Assembly: GCF_900142445.1 (NCBI RefSeq)
Contig: NZ_FRAV01000019.1
Location: 1-64,000, forward strand
Direction of reading: 5' to 3'
Origin: Chryseobacterium polytrichastri
Lineage (GTDB): Bacteria > Bacteroidota > Bacteroidia > Flavobacteriales > Weeksellaceae
DNA: 64,000 nucleotides
Shown: positions 8,860-17,914 of the stretch, one piece after another
Numbering within the stretch: position 1 is the first letter of the stretch
Layout of the letters: each line of letters opens with the position of its first letter
The notes under the pieces: generated by a model
Database searches by the model: none
The model's input: the letters and a program-made list of their open reading frames with translations, nothing else
What the model was told of the DNA's origin: nothing
Translations under genes and position numbers: made by a program

Positions 8860-10224
8860 ATGAAAAAAACTTTGCTTTTCCTGTTCATTAGTACATGTTG
8901 CTTTTCTCAGGTCTTCGACGTAGTTCCGGTCTTACAAAACGGATCAAATGCTAAACGAATAAATATTGCAGTTTTAGGGGATGGTTTTACTGCTGCCCAA
9001 CAGACCAATTTTGTTACCTCAGCACAGTCTACAATTAATTATCTTTTCACAAAAAGCCCTTACACAGAATATAAAAATTATTTCAATGCCTATGCTATAA
9101 AGGTAATTTCGGCAGAGACTGGGGTAAAGCATCCGGGAACGGCTACGGATGTTACAGAGCCCGTAATTCCTGTGTCTAATCCTAATAATTATTTGGGATC
9201 TTCTTTTGATTTTGGAGTTCACCGATGCATTTACAGTAATTCTACCAATAAGGTAGCGCAAGTTTTAGCAGCGAATCTTCCGGATTATGATATCACCTAT
9301 GTTCTTGGGAATTCTACAGAATATGGCGGCTGTGGTGGAACGTATGCATTTGCATCATTAAATAATGCAGCGAATGAAATTGTAGTTCACGAACTAGGCC
9401 ATTCATTTGGACAGCTTGCCGATGAATATTGGTTTGCAGGAACTGGGGAATCTCCCAATAAAACACAGAATTCAAATCCAACAACAAATAAATGGAAAAA
9501 CTGGGTAGGAACGAATAGTGTGGGTATTTATCCTTATACGGAAAGTCCATCTTGGTTTCGTCCACATCAAAACTGTGAGATGAGGTATCTGGACAGACAA
9601 TTTTGTTCCGTGTGTAAGCAGCAGATCATCGAAAGAATACATTCTTTAGTTTCTCCCGTTGATTCCTATACTCCTGCGAATAGTAGTTCCGTCAACGCAA
9701 ATGCTAATGTAACATTTACAGTGAATGAGATTTTGCCCATTCCAAACACGTTGGTTAATTCATGGAAATTGAATGGAACAGCTTTGTCTTCTACAAGTAA
9801 TTCATTAACCATAACTCCGAGCCAGCTGAATACCGGGAATAATACACTTCTTTTTTCGGTAACTGATAATACGACTTTAGTAAATGTAACAGGCCATAAT
9901 GCGGTTCATTTCACGAATGTGAGTTGGACTTTGAATAAATCGGGTACACTTAAAACCTCAGAAATAAAAGCTCAGGAAAGGAGATTCAGTATTTATCCTA
10001 ATCCCGCAAATAGTGAGTTTTATATTAGAGGAAAACAGGATTTTGCAAAAAATACGAAAGTGGTTTTATATGATGCTTCAGGTAAATTGATTCCTGTAAA
10101 ATATGAAATGAAGGATGCTTCAACGCTGTTTGTTGATATCAATAATTTGCTCATCGGAACGTATACATTAGCAGTAACTCAAGATAATGAATTAATCATT
10201 TCTCAAAAGATTAGTAAAGAATAG
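8860..10224 (+). CDS. M64 family metallopeptidase with T9SS type A domain
   Basis: Secreted zinc metalloprotease of 454 residues. It has a signal peptide (MKKTLLFLFISTCCFSQ). The catalytic region around residues 30-260 carries VLGDGFTAAQQ and the M64 motif HELGHSFGQLADEYW (H177, E178, H181 and the M64-type Asp ligand D188), and the FCSVCKQQ pair of cysteines follows. An Ig-like region spans about 265-365. The C-terminus (FSIYPNPANSEFYIRG to KISKE) is a type A T9SS domain, so the mature protease should be released or anchored at the surface. M64 is the IgA-peptidase family, but the substrate cannot be read from sequence. It is the second gene of a pair and is followed by a terminator. Confidence 0.88.
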   Translation: MKKTLLFLFISTCCFSQVFDVVPVLQNGSNAKRINIAVLGDGFTAAQQTNFVTSAQSTINYLFTKSPYTEYKNYFNAYAIKVISAETGVKHPGTATDVTEPVIPVSNPNNYLGSSFDFGVHRCIYSNSTNKVAQVLAANLPDYDITYVLGNSTEYGGCGGTYAFASLNNAANEIVVHELGHSFGQLADEYWFAGTGESPNKTQNSNPTTNKWKNWVGTNSVGIYPYTESPSWFRPHQNCEMRYLDRQFCSVCKQQIIERIHSLVSPVDSYTPANSSSVNANANVTFTVNEILPIPNTLVNSWKLNGTALSSTSNSLTITPSQLNTGNNTLLFSVTDNTTLVNVTGHNAVHFTNVSWTLNKSGTLKTSEIKAQERRFSIYPNPANSEFYIRGKQDFAKNTKVVLYDASGKLIPVKYEMKDASTLFVDINNLLIGTYTLAVTQDNELIISQKISKE

Positions 10225-10245
10225 TTTTAAATTGACCTATAGATG

Positions 10246-10272
10246 AAATCGGCTTATATGGCCGATTTTTTG
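10246..10272 (+). terminator. Terminator of the M64 protease operon
   Basis: Stem AAATCGGC (10246-10253) / GCCGATTT (10261-10268) followed by T residues, shortly after the stop at 10224. Confidence 0.8.
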
Positions 10273-10288
10273 TTGTAAAGAATTGAAT

Positions 10289-10810
10289 TTACGATAGCTT
10301 TTTCTCAGCGATAGGAACCCATTTTCCGTCGTGACGAAGTAGGGTGATTTTTTCAACGATGAATTTAGTTTTATATTCTTTGTTCTTATATACTTCAATT
10401 GCTTTCAGATAATTATCGAAACTTAAATTTCTATACCCTACTGTAATATGAGGATTGAAAGTATATCTCATAAAATTAAATTGTTGTTTTACCCGGTTAT
10501 AAAGCTCTATTAAATGATCATTAACTTCAGGTTTTACAAAGAGAACAGGATTTTTAGGATTAGAAAAACCATCGAAACCATTTAGCGTAATTTTAAACGG
10601 CGAAATATTGGTGTCAATTTTTTGAAATGCAATGTGAATATCTTCTTCCAATTCTATTTCTCTGGAAAAAGGAGGAAACAACGTAATATGAGCCTCATTT
10701 TTTAATGCTTTTGAATTATTATAGTTTGACGCCAAATCTTGCTTAAATAGGTTGATCTCATCAATTATCTGTTGAGGTGGAAATAGGGCGATGAAATAAA
10801 GCTTTTTCAT
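10289..10810 (-). CDS. 2'-5' RNA ligase (LigT) family protein
   Basis: A 173-residue cytoplasmic protein of the 2H phosphoesterase superfamily. Both HxT motifs are present: H41-I-T43 in HITLFPPFS and H121-I-T123 in NPHITVGYR, about 80 residues apart as expected. Members hydrolyse or form 2'-5' RNA or cyclic phosphodiester bonds; the natural substrate of this small bacterial branch is not known. It stands alone, convergent with the M64 protease gene and divergent from padR. Confidence 0.8.
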   Translation of the reverse strand: MKKLYFIALFPPQQIIDEINLFKQDLASNYNNSKALKNEAHITLFPPFSREIELEEDIHIAFQKIDTNISPFKITLNGFDGFSNPKNPVLFVKPEVNDHLIELYNRVKQQFNFMRYTFNPHITVGYRNLSFDNYLKAIEVYKNKEYKTKFIVEKITLLRHDGKWVPIAEKKLS

Positions 10811-10855
10811 GTGTCTAAAATAAGACTTTAATTATTTTCAATTTTCAAATAAATA

Positions 10856-10887
10856 TTGATACATAAGAAAATTATGTATAAGTTTGC
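10856..10887 (+). promoter_or_regulatory. padR promoter
   Basis: A -33 TTG (10856-10858), a 20-base spacer and a -7 element TAAGTTTGC (10879-10887), matching the Bacteroidota consensus TTG-N19/20-TAnnTTTG. A TTG codon at 10884 that could start the regulator falls inside the -7 element, which favours the next TTG at 10908. Confidence 0.65.
10859..10879. promoter_or_regulatory. Palindromic operator, probable PadR autoregulatory site
   Basis: Perfect inverted repeat ATACATAA (10859-10866), 5-base spacer, TTATGTAT (10872-10879). It contains the ACAT...ATGT half-sites typical of PadR-family operators, and it fills the spacer between the -33 and -7 elements of padR, where bound repressor would block RNA polymerase. 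Confidence 0.65.
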
Positions 10888-10907
10888 TAAGTATAAAAGA
10901 TTTCGGA

Positions 10908-11234
10908 TTGAAAAAAAATAGTCTTTACAAAGGAACACTTCAGAATATCATTTTGAAACTGCTTGCAAAAGAAGTGAAAATGTATGGTTACCAAATTACC
11001 CAACATGCCAAAGAATTGACAAAAGGGGAATTGGAAATGACAGAAGGTGCCCTATATCCAATTTTGCATAAGTTGGAAAGTGAAGAGATGATTATTTCTG
11101 AAATTCAAAAAATTAATGGAAGAGACCGTAAATACTATCTTTTAACGGAAAAAGGTAAAAAGCAACAGGCGATGCAGGAGGATGAAATGAAAAGTTATCT
11201 TTTTAATTTAAGTGCAATTTTTAATATCAGCTAA
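10908..11234 (+). CDS. PadR family transcriptional regulator
   Basis: A winged-helix repressor of 108 residues from the TTG at 10908 (LKKNSLYKGT...). An alternative TTG at 10884 would add 8 residues but sits inside the -7 promoter element. The PadR N-terminal domain is clear: LYKGTLQNIILKLL, MYGYQITQHAKELT, then EGALYPILHKLESEEMI and the wing with GRDRKYYLLTEKGKK. Such proteins usually repress a neighbouring membrane-protein or transporter gene and themselves, released by a small ligand. It forms an operon with the membrane protein 11 bases downstream. A palindrome in its promoter supports autoregulation. Confidence 0.88.
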   Translation: MKKNSLYKGTLQNIILKLLAKEVKMYGYQITQHAKELTKGELEMTEGALYPILHKLESEEMIISEIQKINGRDRKYYLLTEKGKKQQAMQEDEMKSYLFNLSAIFNIS

Positions 11235-11245
11235 ATACACAAGTG

Positions 11246-11968
11246 ATGACAGCAGAACAGGAAAAACAAATAACAGGTTATCTTATTTTTCAAAAATTAC
11301 CTTTGGATATTTTATTTGAAGTGAAAGACCATATGATTTCTCAGGTTTTAGAAATTCAGTTGAATGATAATTTAGATTTTGAGGATGCTTTTCATAAGAC
11401 TAAAAAATTATGGGAAAGCGAATTTAAGCTTACCAATTATTATGCTTTTTATTCAGAAAAGATTCCTGTCATTGTTAAGAAGATTGTGAAAGAACGGTAT
11501 AATAATATTCTCAAAAAATCATTTTTATTGGGGCTGGTTGCTTTCGGAGTTAATCTGCTACTAATTTATTTCTCGGATAGCACAGAAACGTATACATCGT
11601 TTTTCAGAGCACAGAACTGTCTGTTTATACTTGCTCCTTTGCTGGTGCTAACGAGTAACTACAAAATGAGAAAGTATATCAAAAGAGATTTTAAATACAA
11701 AGGAAGATTGTTTTACACCATGTATCAGCAAAATATGGGATTACTGATGGTATGTACAACTTCAATGGCTCAGATTATTTCAAAGGAAGGGAAGTATGGC
11801 TATTTGTTTTTTAAGACAGGAGACACCACGCATATTCCTTTTATTTTGGTTACTTTAATTCTTCCATTTTTAGTACAAACTATGATTATCTTTTTCCTCA
11901 TCAATTTCTTTGAGCATAAAAAAACAATTATAAGACTTCAAAATTCTCTTAATCCTTCCGTTGGCTAA
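11246..11968 (+). CDS. Membrane protein co-transcribed with padR
   Basis: A 240-residue protein from the ATG at 11246; a GTG sits one codon upstream. The N-terminal 95 residues are soluble and helical. Four hydrophobic segments follow: around FLLGLVAFGVNLLLIYF, CLFILAPLLVLTS, GLLMVCTTSMAQII, and a long one at FILVTLILPFLVQTMIIFFLI. I do not recognise the family. The layout (soluble N-terminal helical domain plus about four helices) and partnership with PadR resemble the small membrane proteins controlled by PadR-type repressors in Bacteroidota. Its 3' end overlaps the convergent beta-lactamase-like gene by 20 bases. Confidence 0.65.
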   Translation: MTAEQEKQITGYLIFQKLPLDILFEVKDHMISQVLEIQLNDNLDFEDAFHKTKKLWESEFKLTNYYAFYSEKIPVIVKKIVKERYNNILKKSFLLGLVAFGVNLLLIYFSDSTETYTSFFRAQNCLFILAPLLVLTSNYKMRKYIKRDFKYKGRLFYTMYQQNMGLLMVCTTSMAQIISKEGKYGYLFFKTGDTTHIPFILVTLILPFLVQTMIIFFLINFFEHKKTIIRLQNSLNPSVG

Positions 11969-13118
11969 TAAGTTCTTCGTTCGGGGTTATCATTTTTGTT
12001 CTTAAATCAATCACTGTATTTTCTATACCGTCTGTGATTTTCTTTATTTCAATATGTGGTCTGAAGATGGAGCTTTTCCCTTTTTCTTCATCTGCAATAT
12101 TAGATAAGATAATAACAGAGGTTTTGGTTTCAGGGTAATAAATATTCAGAGAAGGGGAGCCTTTAATATATCCGCTGTGGAAATAAGCATTCGGTTTTCC
12201 TATATTAAGCATGATTCCGTAGCCGTAGCCCATTTTTCCGAAGATTTGATGTTGCCTTTCTGAACTTTTAGCCACGAATTTTTGAAGCGTTTCTTGGTTT
12301 AAAATTTTTCCACCATATAAAGCGTTATTCCAAGTATTCAAATCCTGAATGGTTGAAAGAATACCTCCTGCGGGAATTCCGATTTCTTTTCCGCCTAATC
12401 TTTTGGGCATATTCTGGATGAGCTCAGCATTCTTTGTGTTACCAAGATAAGCGGAGGCAAAATCAGTTCCTCTAAAAACATTTCCTGTAGAAGAGCTGTT
12501 CATTCCTGCTTTTTTAAATAGATCCAACACATTCTCGTCATAAGATCTTCCTGATACCTTTTCAATAATCTTTCCAAGTGCATTAAAACCATCATTGGAA
12601 TAGAAAAAGTTTGAACCACTTTTGAACATTAATTTTCCTCCAAATAAATTCAATCCTGAAGTATGATTTAAAAGTTGATGAATAGTAATATTTTCATATT
12701 CTTTGGTCTGAAATTCTTTTAAATATTTTGATACTTTATCATCCGTCTTTAGTTTTCCTTGCTCCATTTCAAGTAAGACCATAACGGCGGTAAATTGCTT
12801 GCTTATTGATCCAATAGCAAAAATTGTATGATCGTCAATTTTCGTTTTCGTTTTAAAATCTGAAAAACCGTTTTCTTTTTGGTAAAGCTTAGTAGAATCT
12901 TTGAAAACAGCAACACTTCCATTAAAGTTATATTTCTTAAATACAGAATCTATCTGCTGTTCCAGCAATTTTTTTTCAAAAGCGGTGATTGTAGAATCTA
13001 TTATCGCATTTTTGTCAATTGGCTGAGCTACTATCTGTTTAATTTCATTTTTCTCACATGAAATGATGGTAACCAAAAGGAAGAGAAGTGCGAAAAAAGA
13101 ATAATTTTTTTGTGTCAT
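11949..13118 (-). CDS. Beta-lactamase-fold serine hydrolase lipoprotein
   Basis: A 389-residue lipoprotein starting at MTQKNYSFF, chosen because it gives a lipoprotein signal (lipobox TIISC, Cys21) and lies just after the promoter; the frame is open for 63 further codons upstream. The serine beta-lactamase/class C-type motifs are visible: SISK (S104, K107) and YSN in FFYSNDGFNALG, with HSGYIKGSP as a likely third motif. Such periplasmic proteins are D-aminopeptidase/esterase-like hydrolases (COG1680), and most are not resistance enzymes. The substrate is unknown. It overlaps the convergent membrane-protein gene by 20 bases at its 3' end. Confidence 0.85.
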   Translation of the reverse strand: MTQKNYSFFALLFLLVTIISCEKNEIKQIVAQPIDKNAIIDSTITAFEKKLLEQQIDSVFKKYNFNGSVAVFKDSTKLYQKENGFSDFKTKTKIDDHTIFAIGSISKQFTAVMVLLEMEQGKLKTDDKVSKYLKEFQTKEYENITIHQLLNHTSGLNLFGGKLMFKSGSNFFYSNDGFNALGKIIEKVSGRSYDENVLDLFKKAGMNSSSTGNVFRGTDFASAYLGNTKNAELIQNMPKRLGGKEIGIPAGGILSTIQDLNTWNNALYGGKILNQETLQKFVAKSSERQHQIFGKMGYGYGIMLNIGKPNAYFHSGYIKGSPSLNIYYPETKTSVIILSNIADEEKGKSSIFRPHIEIKKITDGIENTVIDLRTKMITPNEELISQRKD

Positions 13119-13154
13119 TTGAGTGTAATAATTTTTTGAATCAACTTTGTTCCT

Positions 13155-13162
13155 CAAAAATA
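13155..13162 (-). promoter_or_regulatory. -7 promoter element of the serine hydrolase gene
   Basis: Minus-strand TATTTTTG, matching TAnnTTTG, about 37 bases before the ATG at 13118. This supports the shorter protein start. Confidence 0.5.
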
Positions 13163-13163
13163 A

Positions 13164-13194
13164 GAAAAACCGCTTAATTTCACTTAAGGGGTTT
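13164..13194 (-). terminator. Probable terminator of the CarboxypepD_reg-like gene
   Basis: Stem AACCGCTTAA (13168-13177) / TTAAGGGGTT (13184-13193) with one internal mismatch, followed on the minus strand by a T-rich run. It lies about 85 bases past the stop of the gene at 13279-14175. Confidence 0.5.
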
Positions 13195-13278
13195 GGAGTA
13201 AATAATATTAAAGTAAGCTTATAGTAGTTTTTATCTTCCGAGGTAAACGATAAATTAAGCAATGAAATGTACAGGTTT

Positions 13279-14175
13279 CTATTTGACGAATGTAATAAAC
13301 AGGTCATTTATATTTTCATCTGTCGTAAAGACTTTTATAAATGCTTTCGGAATATAGTATACTTCGTATTTGTTATAGAATAGAGAGAAACTTTTATTGA
13401 ACATTTTATAGTCTAATTTTTTTCCGCCTAAAAAAACTAAAGATTTTTCATTGGCAAATAATCCTTCTACAGAAACATCTCCGTATTGTTTTCTTTCATC
13501 ATTTTCTGAAAGATATAAAGTGTTTTTTTTAAGGAGATCCTCCTTTTTGAAGATCATTAATTTTCCCGCATAATGATAGCCTTCGGGACTAAATTCTAGT
13601 AAATTTTCTGCTTTGACGCATTCTTGCGGAACCTCCAAATTGTAGAAACCTTTAGCATCTGTTTTTGCAGAATATACTTTTTGAGGAGTAATAAAATGAA
13701 TAGTCGTTTCCGGGCCCGGTTTATTGGTTCCTTTAATTAAAACTTTCCCTGAAATAATCATATTCCCGTCACCCGTTTTATCTTCTTTTTTCTGATTCTC
13801 TTTAGGGGTTTTTGATGGGGAAGAAACAAATTCAGTTTTGGTGACAACTTTTGTTTGCGCAGGATAAGAATTAATCATACTTGCTGTTAAAGCCAATCCA
13901 GCTGCGATCTTAGTAAAAGACGTTTTTCTGGGATGATGGTTGTGTGAAAATGAAATTTCAGGTTGTAAAACTAGGTTTAATGATCTCTTAAAAACTATTC
14001 CACAGAATTGTTCGCCTTTGTTTTGCAGAATAATACTTAAAATCTCCGAATCATTAAGCTCAGATAAGTCTAAGACTTTTTTTGAGCATAAATCACAGAA
14101 TTTTCCATCAGGAAGATCATGCATTTTTTCTAAGGATTCTTCACAAGGTTTTTCAATTTTTAAAAAAGGTTTCAT
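13279..14175 (-). CDS. Membrane protein with Cys-rich N-terminus and carboxypeptidase-regulatory-like domain
   Basis: A 298-residue protein. The N-terminus has a Bacteroidota motif with paired cysteines: KPCEESLEKMHDLPDGKFC then DLCSKKVLDLSEL, a probable metal-binding module. A single hydrophobic segment follows near residues 88-105 (IAAGLALTASMINSYPA), then a lysine/serine-rich linker. The region around residues 138-215 (ISGKVLIKGTNKPGPETTIHF, TDAKGFYNLEVPQEC) is a carboxypeptidase-regulatory-like beta-sandwich, which would face the periplasm. The C-terminal 80 residues are unassigned. It lies 43 bases downstream of the Dph6-like gene on the same strand. Confidence 0.7.
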   Translation of the reverse strand: MKPFLKIEKPCEESLEKMHDLPDGKFCDLCSKKVLDLSELNDSEILSIILQNKGEQFCGIVFKRSLNLVLQPEISFSHNHHPRKTSFTKIAAGLALTASMINSYPAQTKVVTKTEFVSSPSKTPKENQKKEDKTGDGNMIISGKVLIKGTNKPGPETTIHFITPQKVYSAKTDAKGFYNLEVPQECVKAENLLEFSPEGYHYAGKLMIFKKEDLLKKNTLYLSENDERKQYGDVSVEGLFANEKSLVFLGGKKLDYKMFNKSFSLFYNKYEVYYIPKAFIKVFTTDENINDLFITFVK

Positions 14176-14218
14176 TAAGATGGTTTTAGTTTACTATATA
14201 AACGAAAACTTTTATCTA

Positions 14219-14929
14219 TTATTTTGAGATCAAATCACAAAACCAGAAAACATATTCTTCCTCTATATCGTTCTCGTCAGATTTAGGCTTGGGATAGGTT
14301 TTCTTTACCGTTTCTCCAATTTCAAATGAGATTGGTTGTTTAAAAATAGGTCCGTCAAAAGTAAAGGTGTGAAACTCTCCGTTTTCTCCACAAGGGTCAA
14401 CGTTTTCAGGTAAGTCATTAATGAAATCCTGATCAATAACTCTTCCTGCAAAACTTTTATCTAAATATGTTTCGTTTACGCAAGTAACAATGGTTTTAAA
14501 ACCGAGAGCTAAAAATTCATGGATGAGGTCTAACGTATTCTGTTTCCAAAGAGGAAAAACGGCTTCCATCCCGATAGCGTGTAATTGTTCCTCACGATAT
14601 TTCCGAAGATCTTCCAGAAAAATATCTCCAAAAATAGAATGGGTATTACCTTGAGATTTTATAACATCCATTGTAGAAATCATAATCTCCCGATATTGTT
14701 CCATTGATGGCTCTTTCGGAATTTGCATCGTAACTAAAGGAATTCCCAAACTTGATGCCTGATGTTGTAAAAGATCTATATGAACGCCATGCATAGAAAT
14801 TCTTTGAAATTCTTCATTTACACTAGTCAATAGGGAAGTAACTTCAAAACGGTCTTCTTTTAAGATTTTATATAGTGCCAGAGCAGAATCTTTTCCACTG
14901 CTCCAGTTAAAAATGGCTTTTGGCTTCAT
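14219..14929 (-). CDS. Diphthine--ammonia ligase (Dph6)-like ATP-binding protein
   Basis: A 236-residue PP-loop ATP pyrophosphatase of the adenine nucleotide alpha-hydrolase fold. The PP-loop is NWSSGKDSALALY (residues 8-20), and the C-terminal family signature is CGENGEFHTFTFDGP (about residues 179-193). Eukaryotic and archaeal relatives amidate diphthine on EF-2; bacteria lack that pathway, so the substrate of this bacterial homologue is unknown and the name is only structural. It may be co-transcribed with the CarboxypepD_reg-like gene downstream. Confidence 0.82.
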   Translation of the reverse strand: MKPKAIFNWSSGKDSALALYKILKEDRFEVTSLLTSVNEEFQRISMHGVHIDLLQHQASSLGIPLVTMQIPKEPSMEQYREIMISTMDVIKSQGNTHSIFGDIFLEDLRKYREEQLHAIGMEAVFPLWKQNTLDLIHEFLALGFKTIVTCVNETYLDKSFAGRVIDQDFINDLPENVDPCGENGEFHTFTFDGPIFKQPISFEIGETVKKTYPKPKSDENDIEEEYVFWFCDLISK

Positions 14930-15057
14930 GTAAGGATGCTATTTTATAAATCTTTATTATGTTAAATGTAACACATTGGTGAATTAAATTGTCTTATTTA
15001 ATTAAGGACCAACAATTTTTTTTAAATTTAAACCAAATTAAATAAAAATAAAACCAC

Positions 15058-17790
15058 ATGAAAAACTTATTATTAGGAACCGCTGTTCTGTTTTTTACAG
15101 GAAGTATTAGCCCTGCCTTCTCGCAAAGTAAAGAAGCTCCAAAATTTATCAGTAATACAGAAGGAGTTAAAGAATACAGCCTTAAAAATGGAATGAAAGT
15201 TCTTTTAATTCCTGATGCATCACAAAGTAATATGGTGGTGAATATTGTGTATAACGTAGGATCAAAAGATGAAGGTTATGGAGAGAAAGGAATGGCACAT
15301 TTGCTTGAACATATGTTGTTTAAGAGTACCAAAAATATGGGCGACATAAAAAAGCAGTTGTCTGATAAAGGAGGTCAGGCTAATGGGACGACTTGGTATG
15401 ATAGAACTAATTATTATGAAATTTTCCCTTCCAATGAAGAAAATCTAAAATGGTCTTTACAGATGGAGGCTGACCGAATGCTGAATGCTACAATTTTACA
15501 AACGGATCTTGATAAAGAATTTTCTGTCGTAAGAAATGAATTTGAAATCGGAGAAAATAATCCTACAAGAGTCATGATGCAGAATGTATTTTCTAATGGG
15601 TATACATGGCACAATTACGGAAACAGCACCATTGGGAGTAAAGAAGATATTGAGCGTGTAAAAGCGCCAACATTAAGAAAATTCTACGAAAAATATTATC
15701 AGCCGGATAATGCAACATTAATTATTGCGGGTAAGTTTGATGAAAAAAGTGCATTAAAATATATAACAGACTATTTTTCAGGATTGGCAAAACCAACTCG
15801 TGAATTGGGCGGAACTTATACCGTTGAGCCGGCTCAGAATGGAGAAAAATATTTTGAGGTTAAAAGAAATAATGACCAACAGATTATTGCTGCGGGGTAT
15901 CATACATCTGCTTTTGCAGATAAAGATTATGCTGCTTTGTCAGCATTGTATGAGATTCTAACTTCTGATCCTTCAGGATATCTGTATAAAAATTTAGTGG
16001 AAACGCAGAAGGTTTCTTCTATATGGACATTCAGCCCGGTGGTAAGAGATCCGGGAATGGTTTATTTTAACTTTGATGTTCCAAAGGATAAAAATCTGGA
16101 TGAAACAACAAAACTTGTAAGAACAGAATTAGACAAAGTATCTACAATAAAATTTACGGCAGAAGATCTTAAAAGAGCGAAAGCAAAATTGGTAAAAGAC
16201 ATTGAAAACGAAAAAAACAATACCATCAATTTTGCAATTAATCTTACAGAAATTATTGGAGCAGGAAATTATAAATTGAACTTTCTTTATCGCGATAATG
16301 TAGAGAATCTTAAATTGGAAGATATCAACAGGGTGGCTCAGAAGTATTTCAAAAATAATAACCGTACGATTGGAGTGTTCCGACCTTCTCCTAATGAAGA
16401 AAGAGTAGCTCCTGCAGAATTCAGAGATAATCAGATTGCTGATTTGGTGAAAGACTATAAAGGAAGAGCTATAGAAAAAGAAGTTGCTCCTTTTGAAGCT
16501 ACCATTGCAAATGTTAAGAAAAATCTTACAGAAGGAAAGTTGTCCAATGGAATGAAATACGGGTTGATCAATAAAGAACTTAAAGGCGAAAAAATTCAGG
16601 GAACTTTCAGATTTAGAATTGGAAATGAAAAAGATCTTGAAGGCAAAGATGCAATAGCAAGCGTTACTGCTTCACTATTAAAATCCGGAACTAAAACTAA
16701 GACAAAAGAGCAGATTCAGGATGATCTTGATCAAATGAAATCTTCTGTGGGTGCTTATATTTACGGACAAAATTTAATTATAAATGTAAATACTTACAAA
16801 CAGTATTATCCGAAGGTAATGGCTATCATACAGGATATTCTTACAAATGCTATATTTCCGGAAAATGAGCTTAGCAAAACAGTAATAGAAACCAATACTT
16901 GGTTGGAAGGACAACTAAAAGACCCAAATGCCATTGCAAGCAATGAATTACAAAGATTGGCTTCACCTTATCCGAAAACAAGTATTTTCTATGTGGCGTC
17001 TTTACAGGAACAAATTGATGACAATAAGAAAGTAACCAAAGCTCAGGTTGTAGATTTCTATCAGAATATTATGGGAGCTTCAGATGGGGTAGGAACGTTA
17101 ATAGGAAGTATTGATGCAAAACAGGCTTCTGCAGAATTGGAGAAAACATTTGGGAAATTTACGGCTAAATCTAAATTTGTTGAGGTAAAGCCAACCTTCT
17201 TTGAAACGAAGAAACAAGATAAAAACATCATTACTCCAGATAAAGAAAATGCGGTGGCTCTTGGAACTTCAAGTTTTAAAATGGCTCAGGATAACCCAGA
17301 TTATCCTGCATTGGTAATGGCTAATGAGATTTTAGGAAGTGGAGGTTTCCTTTCTGCCAGATTACCGATGAGGTTGCGTGAAAAAGACGGGATTTCTTAT
17401 GGAGTAGGTTCCTATTTAAGCGTTCCCGTTACCAATGATGTTGCATCATGGAATTATTATGCATACCTGAATCCAACGAAGAGAGATGCTGTAGAAGCTG
17501 CCGTGAAGGAAGAAGTAAGCAAAGCATTAGCCTCAGGATTTACGCAAGAGGAATTAGATTCTAACAAGAAAAGTTATGCAAACGAAAGAAAGACCAATTT
17601 AGGTTCAGACAATACGCTTATTAATCTTGTGAATACCCAACTTCTTTTTGGAATTCCATTGGATAGGTTTGACGAGCAGAATTCAAAAATTCAGAATTTG
17701 AAATTGACGGAAGTAAATGCAGCCTTGAAAAAATATCTTTCTGAAAATAAAGTAATCTCTGTTTTTGCCGGAGATTTTAATAAAAAGTAG
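15058..17790 (+). CDS. M16 family zinc metallopeptidase, two-domain (pitrilysin/insulinase-like)
   Basis: A 910-residue exported protease (signal peptide MKNLLLGTAVLFFTGSISPAFSQ). The first M16 half carries the inverted zinc motif HLLEH (H81, E84, H85) with the distal ligand E161 in VVRNEFEIGENNP. The second half (from about residue 490, KLSNGMKYGLINKELKGEK) lacks HxxEH and carries the LPMRLREKDGISYGVG signature near 775, as in the inactive partner domain of M16 enzymes. The clamshell of active and inactive halves degrades peptides, probably in the periplasm. It is a single gene with a strong terminator. Confidence 0.9.
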   Translation: MKNLLLGTAVLFFTGSISPAFSQSKEAPKFISNTEGVKEYSLKNGMKVLLIPDASQSNMVVNIVYNVGSKDEGYGEKGMAHLLEHMLFKSTKNMGDIKKQLSDKGGQANGTTWYDRTNYYEIFPSNEENLKWSLQMEADRMLNATILQTDLDKEFSVVRNEFEIGENNPTRVMMQNVFSNGYTWHNYGNSTIGSKEDIERVKAPTLRKFYEKYYQPDNATLIIAGKFDEKSALKYITDYFSGLAKPTRELGGTYTVEPAQNGEKYFEVKRNNDQQIIAAGYHTSAFADKDYAALSALYEILTSDPSGYLYKNLVETQKVSSIWTFSPVVRDPGMVYFNFDVPKDKNLDETTKLVRTELDKVSTIKFTAEDLKRAKAKLVKDIENEKNNTINFAINLTEIIGAGNYKLNFLYRDNVENLKLEDINRVAQKYFKNNNRTIGVFRPSPNEERVAPAEFRDNQIADLVKDYKGRAIEKEVAPFEATIANVKKNLTEGKLSNGMKYGLINKELKGEKIQGTFRFRIGNEKDLEGKDAIASVTASLLKSGTKTKTKEQIQDDLDQMKSSVGAYIYGQNLIINVNTYKQYYPKVMAIIQDILTNAIFPENELSKTVIETNTWLEGQLKDPNAIASNELQRLASPYPKTSIFYVASLQEQIDDNKKVTKAQVVDFYQNIMGASDGVGTLIGSIDAKQASAELEKTFGKFTAKSKFVEVKPTFFETKKQDKNIITPDKENAVALGTSSFKMAQDNPDYPALVMANEILGSGGFLSARLPMRLREKDGISYGVGSYLSVPVTNDVASWNYYAYLNPTKRDAVEAAVKEEVSKALASGFTQEELDSNKKSYANERKTNLGSDNTLINLVNTQLLFGIPLDRFDEQNSKIQNLKLTEVNAALKKYLSENKVISVFAGDFNKK

Positions 17791-17810
17791 TTTGACATTG
17801 TATAAAAGTG

Positions 17811-17844
17811 AATCGGCGTAAATATATTTGCGCCGATTTTTTTT
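17811..17844 (+). terminator. Terminator of the M16 peptidase gene
   Basis: Stem AATCGGCG (17811-17818) / CGCCGATT (17831-17838) followed by eight or more T, 20 bases past the stop. Confidence 0.85.
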
Positions 17845-17893
17845 GAAATTTAAATCTTACAAAGTAAATATAAAATTTAATTTAGAGCGTTTT

Positions 17894-17904
17894 AAACCTT
17901 CAAG
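17894..17904. repeat. REP-like half-element beside the RAYT
   Basis: AAACCTTCAAG, identical to the first 11 bases of the palindrome at 18549-18581 on the other side of the transposase pseudogene. Together the copies bracket the transposase. Confidence 0.5.
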
Positions 17905-17914
17905 TTTTAATAAG

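Noticed and set aside
11949..13118. Calling the serine hydrolase a beta-lactamase resistance gene
   Set aside because: It has the fold motifs SxxK and YxN but belongs to the broad COG1680-type lipoprotein hydrolases; nothing shows activity on antibiotics.
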